Of a DNA stretch of 42,185 nucleotides, positions 7,357-16,046 are shown piece after piece. The position numbers and the translations under genes were made by a program. Source of the DNA: Rhodobacteraceae bacterium HLUCCA08 (GTDB lineage: Bacteria; Pseudomonadota; Alphaproteobacteria; Rhodobacterales; Rhodobacteraceae); contig LJSF01000039.1 of NCBI GenBank assembly GCA_001314655.1, positions 1-42,185 on the forward strand, given 5' to 3'. The notes under the pieces were generated by a model, which searched no databases, had not been told where the DNA came from, and saw only the letters and a program-made list of their open reading frames with translations. Each line of letters starts with the position of its first letter. Positions within the stretch are counted from its first letter, which is position 1.

Positions 7357-7905
7357 ATGGCCGCGCCGGTCGCCCTCGCCTGCGATTGCGGTGCCATCAC
7401 GGGCCGGATCGACCCGTCGGACGGGGCACACCTGGTCTGCTTCTGCGCCTCGTGTCGCGACGTGGTGCGCTGGTCGGGTCAACCCGATCCGGGCACTGCG
7501 GGGGTCGCCTATTTCAACACCACGCCCGACCGGCTGACGATCGACACCGGGGCCGAACATCTCGCCTGCCTGACCTGGAAGAACCGCAAGCTGCTTCGTT
7601 GGCATGCCGCCTGCTGCGGCGCGCCGCTGGTCAATACCCTGCCCGGGCCCAACCCGGCGACGATCAGCCTGCACCTGGCCCGCTGTGCTGCGCCCGAGGC
7701 CTTCGGGCCGCCCCGGGCCGAGGCCTTTCGCCCCATCCGCCCGCGCCATCGCGGGATGCGGGGCGTGATGGCCGGTTTCGCGCGCCGCGCCCTGGCCGCC
7801 CGCCTGTCGGGCCGCTGGCGGCAGACCGCGTTTTTCGACCCCGACACCCGCGCGCCCGTGGCCCCGGTGCGGCACCTGACGGCAGCCGACCGGGCCGAAT
7901 CGTAA
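7357..7905 (+). CDS. GFA-like/DUF6151 cysteine-rich protein
   Basis: A 182-residue protein that resembles the glutathione-dependent formaldehyde-activating (GFA)/DUF6151 fold. Metal-binding cysteines are visible as C9 and C11 (CDCGAI), C28, C30 and C33 (CFCASCRD), and a later CCGAPL pair in WHAACCGAPL. GFA folds bind zinc structurally; the biochemical role of DUF6151 members is unknown. I start it at the ATG at 7357 because the longer reading would only add residues overlapping the end of phaZ. The 4-bp gap to phaZ suggests one transcript. The C-terminal third is Arg-rich and less conserved in appearance. Confidence 0.75.
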   Translation: MAAPVALACDCGAITGRIDPSDGAHLVCFCASCRDVVRWSGQPDPGTAGVAYFNTTPDRLTIDTGAEHLACLTWKNRKLLRWHAACCGAPLVNTLPGPNPATISLHLARCAAPEAFGPPRAEAFRPIRPRHRGMRGVMAGFARRALAARLSGRWRQTAFFDPDTRAPVAPVRHLTAADRAES

Positions 7906-7992
7906 ACAGTCTGTTGATGGCCCCGGCCTTCACTCGGCCCGGTTTTTGCCTTAGTTTCGTCACATTAGGGAAAACGACGAGTTGGGGGGCTC

Positions 7993-8748
7993 ATGTTTCC
8001 GATCATCTTTTCAAACAGGATTCCTGCGGCTCTTGCGGCGCTCGTGCTGGGCGCGACCGCGGTATCCGCCGCGTCGATCACCGTCGAACCTTTCGACCCG
8101 GCCAGCCACAACACTGTCCCGTCCCGCAATGTCTTTCAGGATTTCGAGACGCTCGGCCAGGCCGGCGGCGAACGCGAGATCGCCAATGGCTTTGCCACCA
8201 ATGTCGGCACCTTCTCGACGCTGGGCGGGCTGGGCAGCGGCGGCACCGTGGTGCCCCTGCCGGGCCCGGACGCGATCCATGGCAATCAGCTGGCCCTGCG
8301 CACCGGCAATGTCTATGGCCGCGACAACACCTCGCCGGGTGGCGGCGCCTGGTTCCTGGACAGCAACGACACCCATGGCATGGTCTGGGACCTGGCCCTG
8401 GCCGGGGGTGGCGCCTTCAGCCGGGTCAGCTTCACCCTGACCGATGCCGCCGATGTCGGCGCCTATCTGCGGATCAGCACCGGCTCCGACAGCCACGAGA
8501 TGCGCAGCGACGACAAGCTGGACAATGGCAACGAGGTTCTGGTGACGATCGATTTCGGCGGCCCGGTGACCGGCGCCCAGATCATCCTGGCGAATTATCA
8601 GGCCAACGGCATCGATTACCGGCGCAATGACGGCTTTTCGATCGACGGGATCCAGGTCGCCCCGATCCCGCTGCCGGCGGCGGTTTCGCTGCTGGCCGCG
8701 GCGCTGGCCGCGCTGGGCCTGGTCGGACGCCGCCGCCGCGCCGCCTAG
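7993..8748 (+). CDS. VPLPA-CTERM sorting-domain secreted protein
   Basis: A 251-residue exported protein. A Sec signal peptide is clear (IPAALAALVLGATAVSAAS, cleavage near residue 28). The body is rich in Gly, Asp and Asn and resembles beta-rich extracellular proteins. The C-terminus has the tripartite sorting signal: IPLPA (residues 225-229), a hydrophobic helix, then RRRRAA. This matches the VPLPA-CTERM signal of Rhodobacterales, thought to be processed by an exosortase-type enzyme and often tied to exopolysaccharide. No exosortase gene is in the window. GGGGGG lies four bases before the ATG. Its binding or structural role is unknown. Confidence 0.8.
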   Translation: MFPIIFSNRIPAALAALVLGATAVSAASITVEPFDPASHNTVPSRNVFQDFETLGQAGGEREIANGFATNVGTFSTLGGLGSGGTVVPLPGPDAIHGNQLALRTGNVYGRDNTSPGGGAWFLDSNDTHGMVWDLALAGGGAFSRVSFTLTDAADVGAYLRISTGSDSHEMRSDDKLDNGNEVLVTIDFGGPVTGAQIILANYQANGIDYRRNDGFSIDGIQVAPIPLPAAVSLLAAALAALGLVGRRRRAA

Positions 8749-9455
8749 CGCAGCACCAGCGGCTGGCGCATCCACTGCTCCAGCACATAGGCCAGCCGTT
8801 CGGGCGCGTCGATCATCGGAACGTGGCCCGCCCCGGCGATTTCCTCGAACACCGCATAGGGGATCAGCTCGGCCGCGAAGGCCTGCCGTTTCAGCGGCAC
8901 CACCGCATCCTCGCTGCCCGCCACCACCAGCGTCGGCTGGGTGATCCGGCGCAGGGTCGATTGCTGGTCGCGCCGACGCTGCAGGGCCCGCCATTGCCGG
9001 GCAAAGACCTCGGCGCCCAGGTCCAGCGCCATCTCGGCCACCCGGATCGCCTGGGCATTGCGCTCGGGGCCCGGCGGGAACAGCCGCGGCAACAGCTGAC
9101 GTTCCAGCAGTTCCTCGAACCGACCGGTGCGCGCGGCGATGATCTGCGGCTCGCGGTCGCCGGCCTCCTGGGGCGTATCGGGCAGCGGGTTGGTGCCGAT
9201 CAGCGCCACCCGCGTCACCCGTTCGGGCGCGCGGCGCAGCACCTCCAGCGCCACCGCCCCGCCCAGGTCGTGGCCGGCCAGGGCAAAGCGCGACGGTGCC
9301 GCCGTCAGCAGCTCCGAGGCGATCTCCTCGATCCGGTCGCCGATCCAGGACGGCGCCACGGTCACCGCCCGCGCCCGCGACAGCGGGGTCAGGATATCGG
9401 TCAGGCTGCGCGCATCGCACAGCACCCCGGGGACGAGGATCAAGGGTTCGGGCAT
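8745..9455 (-). CDS. Alpha/beta hydrolase with an Asp at the nucleophile position
   Basis: A 236-residue alpha/beta hydrolase beginning at MPEPLILVPG, chosen for AGGA upstream and because the oxyanion-hole region (LVPGVLCD) follows directly. The nucleophile elbow reads AGHDLGG, with D63 where serine hydrolases have Ser; the general acid is probably the Asp in GSEDAVVP and the base H211 in GAGHVPM. An Asp nucleophile is the mark of epoxide hydrolases and haloalkane dehalogenases, but the typical halide-stabilising or epoxide-ring Tyr residues were not identified, so the activity is open. Its 3' end overlaps the end of the VPLPA gene by four bases in convergent orientation. Confidence 0.8.
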   Translation of the reverse strand: MPEPLILVPGVLCDARSLTDILTPLSRARAVTVAPSWIGDRIEEIASELLTAAPSRFALAGHDLGGAVALEVLRRAPERVTRVALIGTNPLPDTPQEAGDREPQIIAARTGRFEELLERQLLPRLFPPGPERNAQAIRVAEMALDLGAEVFARQWRALQRRRDQQSTLRRITQPTLVVAGSEDAVVPLKRQAFAAELIPYAVFEEIAGAGHVPMIDAPERLAYVLEQWMRQPLVLR

Positions 9456-9530
9456 CGGTGTCCTGCTCTGCCTGTCGGGCCGGCTGTTGTCGCGATGAAA
9501 TCCCACGAAGGCGCAGGACAGGCAAGAGGG

Positions 9531-10394
9531 CTATGAGAGGCCCTGCAGCCAGGCGCTCATCGCCCCGGCCAGCGGCGCGGTCGCGCGCGGGGCAAAGATG
9601 TCGCCGGCGATGACGTGGGCCATCGGGTCGTCGACCGTCGCGGCATCGACCGCGTGCCAGTGCACCGGGCCGGCCCAGCGCGCCATGGCCCGGCGCGTGG
9701 CTTGCGGGCTGACCACCCGGTCCGCCGCGCTCAGCGCGACGAAGGCCGGCGCGGTTGCCCCCGGCAGTGCGGTCCACCCGGCCCGCACCGCGGCGGCCAT
9801 CTCGTGCACCGCCTGCGACGGGTAGCGGGTGGTCCAAAAGGCCGCGTGGTCGGCGTTCAGCACCTCGAAGGCGCGTTCGGGGCCCATGATCCAGCGCCCC
9901 CAGAGCCGCGCGCCGGGCGCGTCCAGCAGCCATTGCGCCAGCCGGTTGCGCAGCCCCCAATTGGGCGACACCAGGATCACCGCCCGCGCCGCCGCACCCT
10001 CGGCCAGCGCCCGGGCCACCAATGGCGCACCGGTCGAACAGGCCATGACGATCACCCGGTCGCCCAGCGCCGCGCCGATCGACAAGGCCTCGGCCACGTC
10101 GCGCTGCCAATCGGCCAGCACCGCCCGGCCCAGCGCCGCGCCGTCCTGGCCGTGCCCGGTCAGACGGGCCAGGAACAGGTTGGCCCCCAGCCGGTCGGCG
10201 ACCAGGTCGGGCAAGGGGCGCAGCTCCTGCCCGGAGGCCGAAAAGCCGTGGACATAGACCAGCGACAGCGGCGTGCGGTCGCCCGGCGCGCCGGCCCAGA
10301 GGATCCGGGCCGCGCAGCCGTCGCGCAGCCCCGGCACCGCCGCCGCGCGCGCCGCCAGCCAGGCCGCCAGGCCGGCCGCGTCAGCTATGGTCAT
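9531..10394 (-). CDS. Alpha/beta hydrolase (serine hydrolase)
   Basis: A 287-residue cytoplasmic alpha/beta hydrolase. The oxyanion-hole motif VYVHGFSASG is followed by a nucleophile elbow ACSTGAP with S120, and a plausible late Asp (SAADRVVSP) and His (MAHVIAGD). The sequence style is that of carboxylesterase/lysophospholipase-like proteins; the substrate is unknown. Its start overlaps the end of the upstream GPH transporter gene by 14 bases, so it is translationally coupled to it and belongs to a three-gene minus-strand operon (hydrolase 11741-12484, transporter, this gene). Confidence 0.8.
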   Translation of the reverse strand: MTIADAAGLAAWLAARAAAVPGLRDGCAARILWAGAPGDRTPLSLVYVHGFSASGQELRPLPDLVADRLGANLFLARLTGHGQDGAALGRAVLADWQRDVAEALSIGAALGDRVIVMACSTGAPLVARALAEGAAARAVILVSPNWGLRNRLAQWLLDAPGARLWGRWIMGPERAFEVLNADHAAFWTTRYPSQAVHEMAAAVRAGWTALPGATAPAFVALSAADRVVSPQATRRAMARWAGPVHWHAVDAATVDDPMAHVIAGDIFAPRATAPLAGAMSAWLQGLS

Positions 10395-11730
10395 GCAGGC
10401 CCCGCGCGACCGGGCGGTAGATCAGCACCAGCCCGACCAGCGCCACCAGGAAGAAGCCCGCCGGCCAGATCGTCATCGCCCGGCGCAGCGCCTCCAGCGC
10501 CTCGGGGCTCTGGTCGACCCGGCCGCCGGTGCTTTCCTGCCAGCCGGCGCCGGCCAGGATGATCCCCAGCAGCGCCGGGCCCAGCGCGTTCGACACCTTC
10601 TGCCCGAACAGCCAGACCGCGGCGAAGCCGCCCTCCAGCGCCTCGCCGCTGGCATCGCGGGTGATGTCCATATGGTCGGGATACATCGCCCAGGGGATCT
10701 GCTGGTAGGCGCCGTTGGCGATGCCGGCGCCGAAGAACATCAGCGCCATCAGCCCCGCCCCCTCGGCCGGCAGCACGAAATAGGTCGCGCCCAGAACCAG
10801 CGCATAAAGGACCAACCCCGCGGCCAGGGCCGTCAGCTTGCCCCAGCGCAGGCTGGCCCAGGCCCAGAACGCCTGCGAGGCGACGGCGCCGAGGATGAAC
10901 ATCGCGAACAGCGCCGAGAACACGCCCAGGCCGCCGATCAGCCCGCCCAGCGGCCCGCCGGCGCTGTCGCCGATCAGATAATCGGCGGCGAATTTCAGCC
11001 CCGCCGCGATCAGCGCCACCGACAGCGTCATGATCGCGTAAAGCAGCACCAGAAGCGCGAAGGGCCGGTTGCCCAGGACCAGGCGCGCGGCGCTGATCGG
11101 GCGCAGGGCGGTCGCTTCGGCGATCTTCGGCGCGTCGCGCGTGGCCCAGAGCATGCCCCAGATCGCCGCCACGATCACCGGCGCCATCAGCGCCGCCCCC
11201 AGCACGTGGCCGGCCCGCGTATCGCCGGCGATCGCCGGCAGCACCGCCCCCGCGATCAGCAGCCCGATCGAGGCGAAGGTCATCCGCCAGGCGGTCATCA
11301 TCGTGCGCTCGCGCCGGTCGCGGGTCATTTCCCCGGCCATGGCGCCATAGGGGATGGCGACGCAGGTGAAGCCCAGCGTGGCCAGGGCGAAGAACCCGAC
11401 CAGCCAGGTCATGTTGGCCTGCCAGGTCATCGCCTCGGGCACCGCGAACATGCCGACGATGGCGCCGGCCATGACCACCGCTCCGCCGGCGATCCAGGGC
11501 GCGCGCCGGCCCCAGCGGCTGCGGGTGCGGTCCGACAACACGCCGATCACCGGGTCGGTGACCACGTCGAAGGCCAGCACCATCGCCGTCGCCCAGCCGG
11601 CCACCGCCACCGGCACGCCCAGCATCGTCGTCAGGTAGCTGACCACCAGCATCTGCTTGACCACCACGAAGGTCGAGACCCCCAGGTCGGCCAGGCCCCA
11701 GCCGATCTTGTGCCGCCGTGTCAGGGCCAT
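10381..11730 (-). CDS. GPH-type (melibiose-carrier-like) MFS transporter
   Basis: A 449-residue integral membrane protein with about 12 hydrophobic segments. The cytoplasmic motif DPVIGVLSDRTRSRWGRRAPWI between helices 2 and 3 is the signature of the glycoside-pentoside-hexuronide:cation symporters (MelB-like). Length is right for the family. The ATG at 11730 follows the upstream hydrolase stop by 10 bases and is preferred over an earlier Met. The partner hydrolases suggest uptake of, or exchange with, an ester or glycoside substrate, but this is inference only. Confidence 0.85.
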   Translation of the reverse strand: MALTRRHKIGWGLADLGVSTFVVVKQMLVVSYLTTMLGVPVAVAGWATAMVLAFDVVTDPVIGVLSDRTRSRWGRRAPWIAGGAVVMAGAIVGMFAVPEAMTWQANMTWLVGFFALATLGFTCVAIPYGAMAGEMTRDRRERTMMTAWRMTFASIGLLIAGAVLPAIAGDTRAGHVLGAALMAPVIVAAIWGMLWATRDAPKIAEATALRPISAARLVLGNRPFALLVLLYAIMTLSVALIAAGLKFAADYLIGDSAGGPLGGLIGGLGVFSALFAMFILGAVASQAFWAWASLRWGKLTALAAGLVLYALVLGATYFVLPAEGAGLMALMFFGAGIANGAYQQIPWAMYPDHMDITRDASGEALEGGFAAVWLFGQKVSNALGPALLGIILAGAGWQESTGGRVDQSPEALEALRRAMTIWPAGFFLVALVGLVLIYRPVARGLHDHS

Positions 11731-11740
11731 CGTCGTGCCC

Positions 11741-12484
11741 TCAGCCGATCCGGGACAGCACATCGTCGACCGCCTGGCCGATCAGGGCCAGGCAATCGGG
11801 ATCGGAAAACCGGTGATCGGCGCCCTTGACCAGACTCAGCCGGATGTCCGGCCCCTCGGCATGGTCCAGAAGCCGCAGGGCGGTGTCGACCGACACGTCT
11901 TCATCCGCCGTGCCCTGCAGGAACCGCACGGGAAGGCGCAGCGGCAGCGGATCGCGCAGGACCAGGCGCTGCCGGCCCTCGTCGATCAGCCGCTGCGTGA
12001 TGATGTAGGGATCGCCGTAGTCCGAGGGCAGCGCCACCTGCCCCGCGCGCCGCAATTCGTCCCGCTGCGCCGCGCTGAACCCGGCCCACATCGCATCCTC
12101 GGTGAAATCCGGCGCCGCGGCGATGGTGACAAGGCCGGCCACCCGCTCGGGCCGTTCGCGGGCGATCAGCAGCGATATCCAGCCCCCCATGGAGGAGCCC
12201 ACCAGCACACAGGGCCCCGCGACCAGGCCCAGCGCGGCGCAGGCATCCTCGACCCAGTCGCCGATGCAGCCGTCCTCGAAGGCGCCCGAGGACGACCCGT
12301 GCCCGGAATAGTCGAACCGCAGAAAGGCCCGGCCGCGGGCCCGGGCCCAGTCCTGCAGCCACAGCGCCTTGGTGCCTTCCTTGTCGGACCGGAACCCGCC
12401 CAGGAACACCAGCGTCGGCGCATGACCCGCGCTCAGGTCATAGGCGATGCGCCGCCCCTGCGGCGTGTCCAGCACGTCAGCCAT
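11741..12484 (-). CDS. ABHD10-like alpha/beta hydrolase
   Basis: A 247-residue serine hydrolase. The oxyanion-hole LGGF, the RFDYSGHGSSSG segment, and the elbow VGSSMGGW are close to those of the ABHD10 / acyl-glucuronide or S-depalmitoylase group (recalled by pattern). The acid and base are probably the Asp in GTADEDV and the His in KGADHRFS. GAGG lies upstream of the ATG. It is the first gene of a tight minus-strand operon with the GPH transporter (10-bp gap) and a second hydrolase. A common substrate for the three is plausible but unknown. Confidence 0.82.
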   Translation of the reverse strand: MADVLDTPQGRRIAYDLSAGHAPTLVFLGGFRSDKEGTKALWLQDWARARGRAFLRFDYSGHGSSSGAFEDGCIGDWVEDACAALGLVAGPCVLVGSSMGGWISLLIARERPERVAGLVTIAAAPDFTEDAMWAGFSAAQRDELRRAGQVALPSDYGDPYIITQRLIDEGRQRLVLRDPLPLRLPVRFLQGTADEDVSVDTALRLLDHAEGPDIRLSLVKGADHRFSDPDCLALIGQAVDDVLSRIG

Positions 12485-12695
12485 TCTCGACCTCGTCCAA
12501 CCCCCGGGCGATCCATGCCCCGCCCACAGTCACCACGAGGACAACAGATTGCGCAAGGGGAACCGAAGGCCCGGGGCGACGTGCCGCTACGGAATTCGCC
12601 GGTCCGGCGCCATGGCCATGCCTTGCCGATCCCGGGTCGCAATGCGGCGCCCGACATCCGGGCGGCATGAACGCAGATGACAAGACGTTACCATA

Positions 12696-12732
12696 TTGTC
12701 ACGTGATAACAGAATCACCTATAAGCGCGATA
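12696..12732 (+). promoter_or_regulatory. Promoter and operator of the ArsR-SRPBCC gene; probable leaderless start
   Basis: TTGTCA (12696-12701) and TATAAG (12720-12725) have an 18-bp spacing, which places transcription start at about 12732, the A of the ATG. No Shine-Dalgarno sequence precedes the ATG. The -35 lies inside an imperfect palindrome, TTGTCACGTGATAA (12696-12709, core TCACGTGA), a likely operator for the encoded ArsR-type regulator. Confidence 0.5.
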
Positions 12733-13484
12733 TGGACGCGATCTTCAAAGCCCTGAACGACCCTGCCCGCCGGACGCTGATGGACAGCCTGCGCGCCCGC
12801 GACGGACAGACGCTGACCGACCTCGACGAGCAACTCGACATGACCAGGTTCGGCGTGATGAAGCATCTCAAGGTTCTCGAGGACGCCCATCTCGTCACCA
12901 CCCGCAAGGTCGGGCGGTTCAAGTATCACTACCTCAACCCGCTGCCGCTTCAGGATCTGGTCGACCGCTGGATCGACCCGTTCCTGCAGCCCCAGGCACA
13001 GGCACTTTCCGCGCTCAAACGACGATTGGAGACGACGAAAATGAAACCCGACTTCGTGATGACGACCTATATCCGCTGCACGCCCGAGGCGCTTTGGCAT
13101 GCGCTGCGCGACCCCACGGCGGTGCAGCACTACGACTTTCTGGGACAGACCGCCGAACGCGACGGCGACACGCTGATCTACAGCACGCCCGACGGCACGG
13201 TCACGCTGCACTGCACCGAACTGGAGGCGGAGCCGATGACCCGGCTCGTCACCAGCTTCGAGCCGAAATGGGAGGACGGGGTCAAGACCTCGCGCGTGGT
13301 CTACCTGATCGAACAGCAGGGCGATTATTGCCGCCTGACCGTCGAACACCACGACCTGCAGCACGATCCCGAGGGCGGCACCGCCGATGGCTGGGAACGG
13401 ACGCTGGCCGGGCTCAAGACCTGGCTCGAAACCGGGCAGCCCTTCGCCTTCGGCGGCGATCACCTCTGGGCCGAGGGCACCTGA
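12732..13484 (+). CDS. ArsR-family regulator fused to an SRPBCC/AHSA1 domain
   Basis: A 250-residue two-domain protein. Residues 1-95 are an ArsR-type winged helix-turn-helix (IFKALNDPARRTLMDSL, then the recognition helix in TRFGVMKHLKVLEDA and the wing LVTTRKVGRFKYHYL). Residues about 100-240 are an AHSA1/START-like SRPBCC ligand pocket (IRCTPEALWHALRDPTAVQHYDF to GWERTLAGLKTWLETG). No CxC metal site is seen, so the effector is likely a hydrophobic ligand sensed by the SRPBCC part, not a metal. I use the ATG at 12732; an in-frame TTG at 12696 is possible but would lie in the promoter. It is divergent from the hydrolase-transporter operon, which it may control. Confidence 0.85.
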   Translation: MDAIFKALNDPARRTLMDSLRARDGQTLTDLDEQLDMTRFGVMKHLKVLEDAHLVTTRKVGRFKYHYLNPLPLQDLVDRWIDPFLQPQAQALSALKRRLETTKMKPDFVMTTYIRCTPEALWHALRDPTAVQHYDFLGQTAERDGDTLIYSTPDGTVTLHCTELEAEPMTRLVTSFEPKWEDGVKTSRVVYLIEQQGDYCRLTVEHHDLQHDPEGGTADGWERTLAGLKTWLETGQPFAFGGDHLWAEGT

Positions 13485-13516
13485 CCGGACCCCGGGGGGG
13501 CCGCGCGCCGAGACGA

Positions 13517-13547
13517 GACCGACCGACGACCGCCGGGGCGGTCGGTC
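13517..13547 (+). terminator. GC-rich hairpin downstream of the ArsR-SRPBCC gene
   Basis: GACCGACCG (13517-13525) and CGGTCGGTC (13539-13547) form a perfect 9-bp stem, 33 bases past the stop codon; an overlapping alternative stem uses the inner GACCGCC/GGCGGTC. There is no T-run, so it may be a weak or Rho-assisted terminator. Confidence 0.35.
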
Positions 13548-13654
13548 CCCCGGCAACAGCGCCTTGACTTCATGGCGATCGCCGCGCATCTAGGCGGCCA
13601 CCAAACCCGCAACCGGGCGTTCCGTGGGCGCCGAACCGACGAGGAGACAAGGCC

Positions 13655-15646
13655 ATGAGCCTCGACCAGTCCCAGATTTCCCTGACCTTTCCCGATGGCA
13701 ATGCGCGCAGCTACCCCGCCGGCACAACCCCGGCCGAGGTCGCGGCGAGCATCTCCAAGTCCCTGGAGAAAAAGGCGATCTCGGCCCAGGTGAACGGCGC
13801 CCATTGGGATCTGCAATGGCCGATCGAGGCCGATGCGCGCATCGCCATCAACACCATGGCCGACGACGCCCCGGCGCTGGAGCTGATCCGCCATGACCTG
13901 GCCCATATCATGGCCCGCGCGGTGCAGGAGATCTGGCCCGAGGTCAACGTCACCATCGGCCCGGTGATCGAGAACGGCTGGTATTACGATTTCGACCGCG
14001 CCGCGCCCTTCACGCCCGAAGACCTTGGGCTGATTGAAAAAAAGATGCGCGAGATCATCAACCGCCGCGACCCCGTGACCACCGAGGTCTGGGATCGCGA
14101 CCGCGCGGTGGCCTTCTACAAGGCGCAGAACGAACCCTACAAGGTCGAACTGATCGAGGCCATTCCCGGCACCGAACCGATCCGCATGTATTGGCACGGC
14201 CATTGGCAGGATCTGTGCCGCGGCCCGCATCTGCAGCACACCGGCCAGGTGCCCGGCGACAGCTGGAAACTGATGTCCGTGGCCGGCGCCTATTGGCGCG
14301 GCGACAGTTCGCGCCAGATGCTGCAGCGCATCTATGGCGTGGCCTTCCAGAGCAAGGAAAAGCTCAAGGCCCATCTGCACATGCTGGAAGAGGCCGCCAA
14401 GCGCGACCACCGCAAGCTGGGCCGCGAGATGAACCTGTTCCACATGCAGGAAGAGGCCCCGGGCCAGGTCTTCTGGCACCCCGATGGCTGGACGATCTAC
14501 ACCCAGCTGCAGGATTACATGCGCCGCAAGCAACGCGCCGGCGGTTACCGCGAAATCAACACGCCGCAGGTCGTGGACCGCAAGCTGTGGGAAAAATCCG
14601 GGCATTGGGACAAGTATCAGCACCACATGTTCCTGGTCGAGGTCGACGAAAGCCGCGACGGCGAAACCGACGATGCCGCGGTCAAGGACAAGGCCCAGAC
14701 CCGGATCAACGCGCTCAAGCCGATGAACTGCCCGTGCCATGTGCAGGTGTTCAACCAGGGGCTCAAATCCTATCGCGACCTGCCGCTGCGGCTGGCCGAA
14801 TTCGGATCCTGCGCGCGGTTCGAACCCTCGGGCGCCTTGCACGGCATCATGCGGGTGCGCGGCTTTACCCAGGACGACGCGCATATCTTCTGCACCGAGG
14901 ACCAGATCCAGGACGAATGCGCCCGCTTCATCGACTTTCTGGCCGATGTCTATGCCGAGCTCGGCTTTCCCGAATTCGAGATCAAATTCGCCACCCGCCC
15001 CGAAAAGCGGGTGGGCACGGACGAAAGCTGGGATTACGTCGAGGGCGCGCTGGAGAACGCGATCAAGGCCGTGGGCCGCGACTATACGCTGGAACCCGGC
15101 GACGGCGCCTTCTATGGGCCCAAGCTGGATTTCTACCTGACCGACGCGATCGGCCGGGTCTGGCAATGCGGCACCTTCCAGGTCGACCCGAACCTGCCGG
15201 AACGGCTGGGCGCCAGCTATATCGCCGCCGATGGCGACAAGCACCGGCCCTACATGCTGCACCGCGCCTGCCTGGGCTCGTTCGAACGCTTCATCGGCAT
15301 CCTGATCGAGAACTGGGAAGGCAAGCTGCCGTTCTGGCTGGCCCCGCGCCAGGTCGTTGTCGCCGCGATCACCTCCGAGGCCGATGCCTATGTGGCCGAA
15401 GTTGTCGCCGCTCTGCAGGCACAGGGTGTGCGGGCCGAGGCCGACATCCGCAACGAAAAGATCAACTACAAGGTCCGCGAACATTCCGTGGGCAAGGTGC
15501 CGGTGATCCTGGCGGTCGGCGCCCGCGAGGTCGAGGACCGCACGGTCTCGGTCCGGCGCCTGGGCGAGAAACAGACCAGCGTGCAGCCGCTCGACGCGAT
15601 CCTGGCGGCCCTGGCGGCCGAAGCGACCCCGCCCGATCTGCGCTAG
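13655..15646 (+). CDS. thrS: Threonyl-tRNA synthetase
   Basis: A 663-residue class II aminoacyl-tRNA synthetase that charges tRNA-Thr. Domains in order: TGS (about 5-65), editing domain with the HxxxH motif H80/H84 (RHDLAHIMA) and the editing cysteine C188 in DLCRGPH, catalytic core with the zinc-binding C359 in MNCPCH, motif 2 RFEPSG, then the C-terminal anticodon-binding domain from about residue 545 ([14 protein letters not shown]). The length is a little over the ~640 usual for the family, in part from an insertion around [24 protein letters not shown] precedes the ATG. It stands alone between the regulator and a long non-coding stretch. Confidence 0.97.
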   Translation: MSLDQSQISLTFPDGNARSYPAGTTPAEVAASISKSLEKKAISAQVNGAHWDLQWPIEADARIAINTMADDAPALELIRHDLAHIMARAVQEIWPEVNVTIGPVIENGWYYDFDRAAPFTPEDLGLIEKKMREIINRRDPVTTEVWDRDRAVAFYKAQNEPYKVELIEAIPGTEPIRMYWHGHWQDLCRGPHLQHTGQVPGDSWKLMSVAGAYWRGDSSRQMLQRIYGVAFQSKEKLKAHLHMLEEAAKRDHRKLGREMNLFHMQEEAPGQVFWHPDGWTIYTQLQDYMRRKQRAGGYREINTPQVVDRKLWEKSGHWDKYQHHMFLVEVDESRDGETDDAAVKDKAQTRINALKPMNCPCHVQVFNQGLKSYRDLPLRLAEFGSCARFEPSGALHGIMRVRGFTQDDAHIFCTEDQIQDECARFIDFLADVYAELGFPEFEIKFATRPEKRVGTDESWDYVEGALENAIKAVGRDYTLEPGDGAFYGPKLDFYLTDAIGRVWQCGTFQVDPNLPERLGASYIAADGDKHRPYMLHRACLGSFERFIGILIENWEGKLPFWLAPRQVVVAAITSEADAYVAEVVAALQAQGVRAEADIRNEKINYKVREHSVGKVPVILAVGAREVEDRTVSVRRLGEKQTSVQPLDAILAALAAEATPPDLR

Positions 15647-15806
15647 CCCGCGCGGCGCCGCGGCCCTGACGATCCTGGGCGCCGTGGCGGTCGGGCGCGC
15701 CTGTCGGTGGACTGGCCGAGGGTTCCGGTGGCGCTTGGGGCCGCGATGGCCCTCGACCGGTGACCCGAGCCGGCTGAAACAATCCGTGATCACACGTGCC
15801 GCAGGG

Positions 15807-15874
15807 TCATCCGGCGCCGCAACGCGCTGTAACATTTCGCCCTGCGGCAGGCTGTCGCAGCCTGCGCCGGATGA
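15807..15874. other. Three-way-junction inverted-repeat element
   Basis: Outer arms TCATCCGGCG (15807-15816) and CGCCGGATGA (15865-15874) pair perfectly. Inside, CCGCA/TGCGG (15817-15821 with 15843-15847, then GCG/CGC) makes one arm and CAGGCTG/CAGCCTG (15848-15854 with 15858-15864, loop TCG) makes another. The three helices meet with no unpaired base at the junction. It could be a structured RNA, a transcription signal, or a mobile repeat; strand cannot be told from sequence alone. Confidence 0.5.
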
Positions 15875-16046
15875 AACAATCGCCGCCCTCCGGGATCGAC
15901 CAGGGGGCAGCAGACCCGCACAACGCCCTGTCCAGCCTGAATTTTCTCGACAGGTCCGGGAAAATCAGTCGTTCACGCTCCGCTCACAGCGCTGATAGGC
16001 ACGGGCCTGTGAAGGGTGGTCGGGCGCCCGCCCGGCTAGGGTTCCG

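Noticed and set aside
8011-10110. A 699-codon minus-strand frame across several genes
   Set aside because: It runs through two hydrolase genes in the wrong frame and antisense to the VPLPA gene; no protein-like motifs.
12477-12683. A 68-codon minus-strand frame ending over the ABHD10-like gene start
   Set aside because: It has a short hydrophobic stretch and an overlapping stop, but no ribosome binding site and no recognisable family; kept out as unsupported.
13460-15835. A 791-codon minus-strand frame opposite thrS
   Set aside because: Antisense shadow of thrS with the same low-complexity look; no start signal or known motif.
15807-15874. tRNA gene
   Set aside because: The fold has three helices instead of four, no T-loop consensus and no 3' acceptor pattern.
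15684-15995. A 103-codon plus-strand frame in the thrS-bufA1 gap
   Set aside because: Composition is not protein-like, no ribosome binding site, and it runs across the inverted-repeat element.
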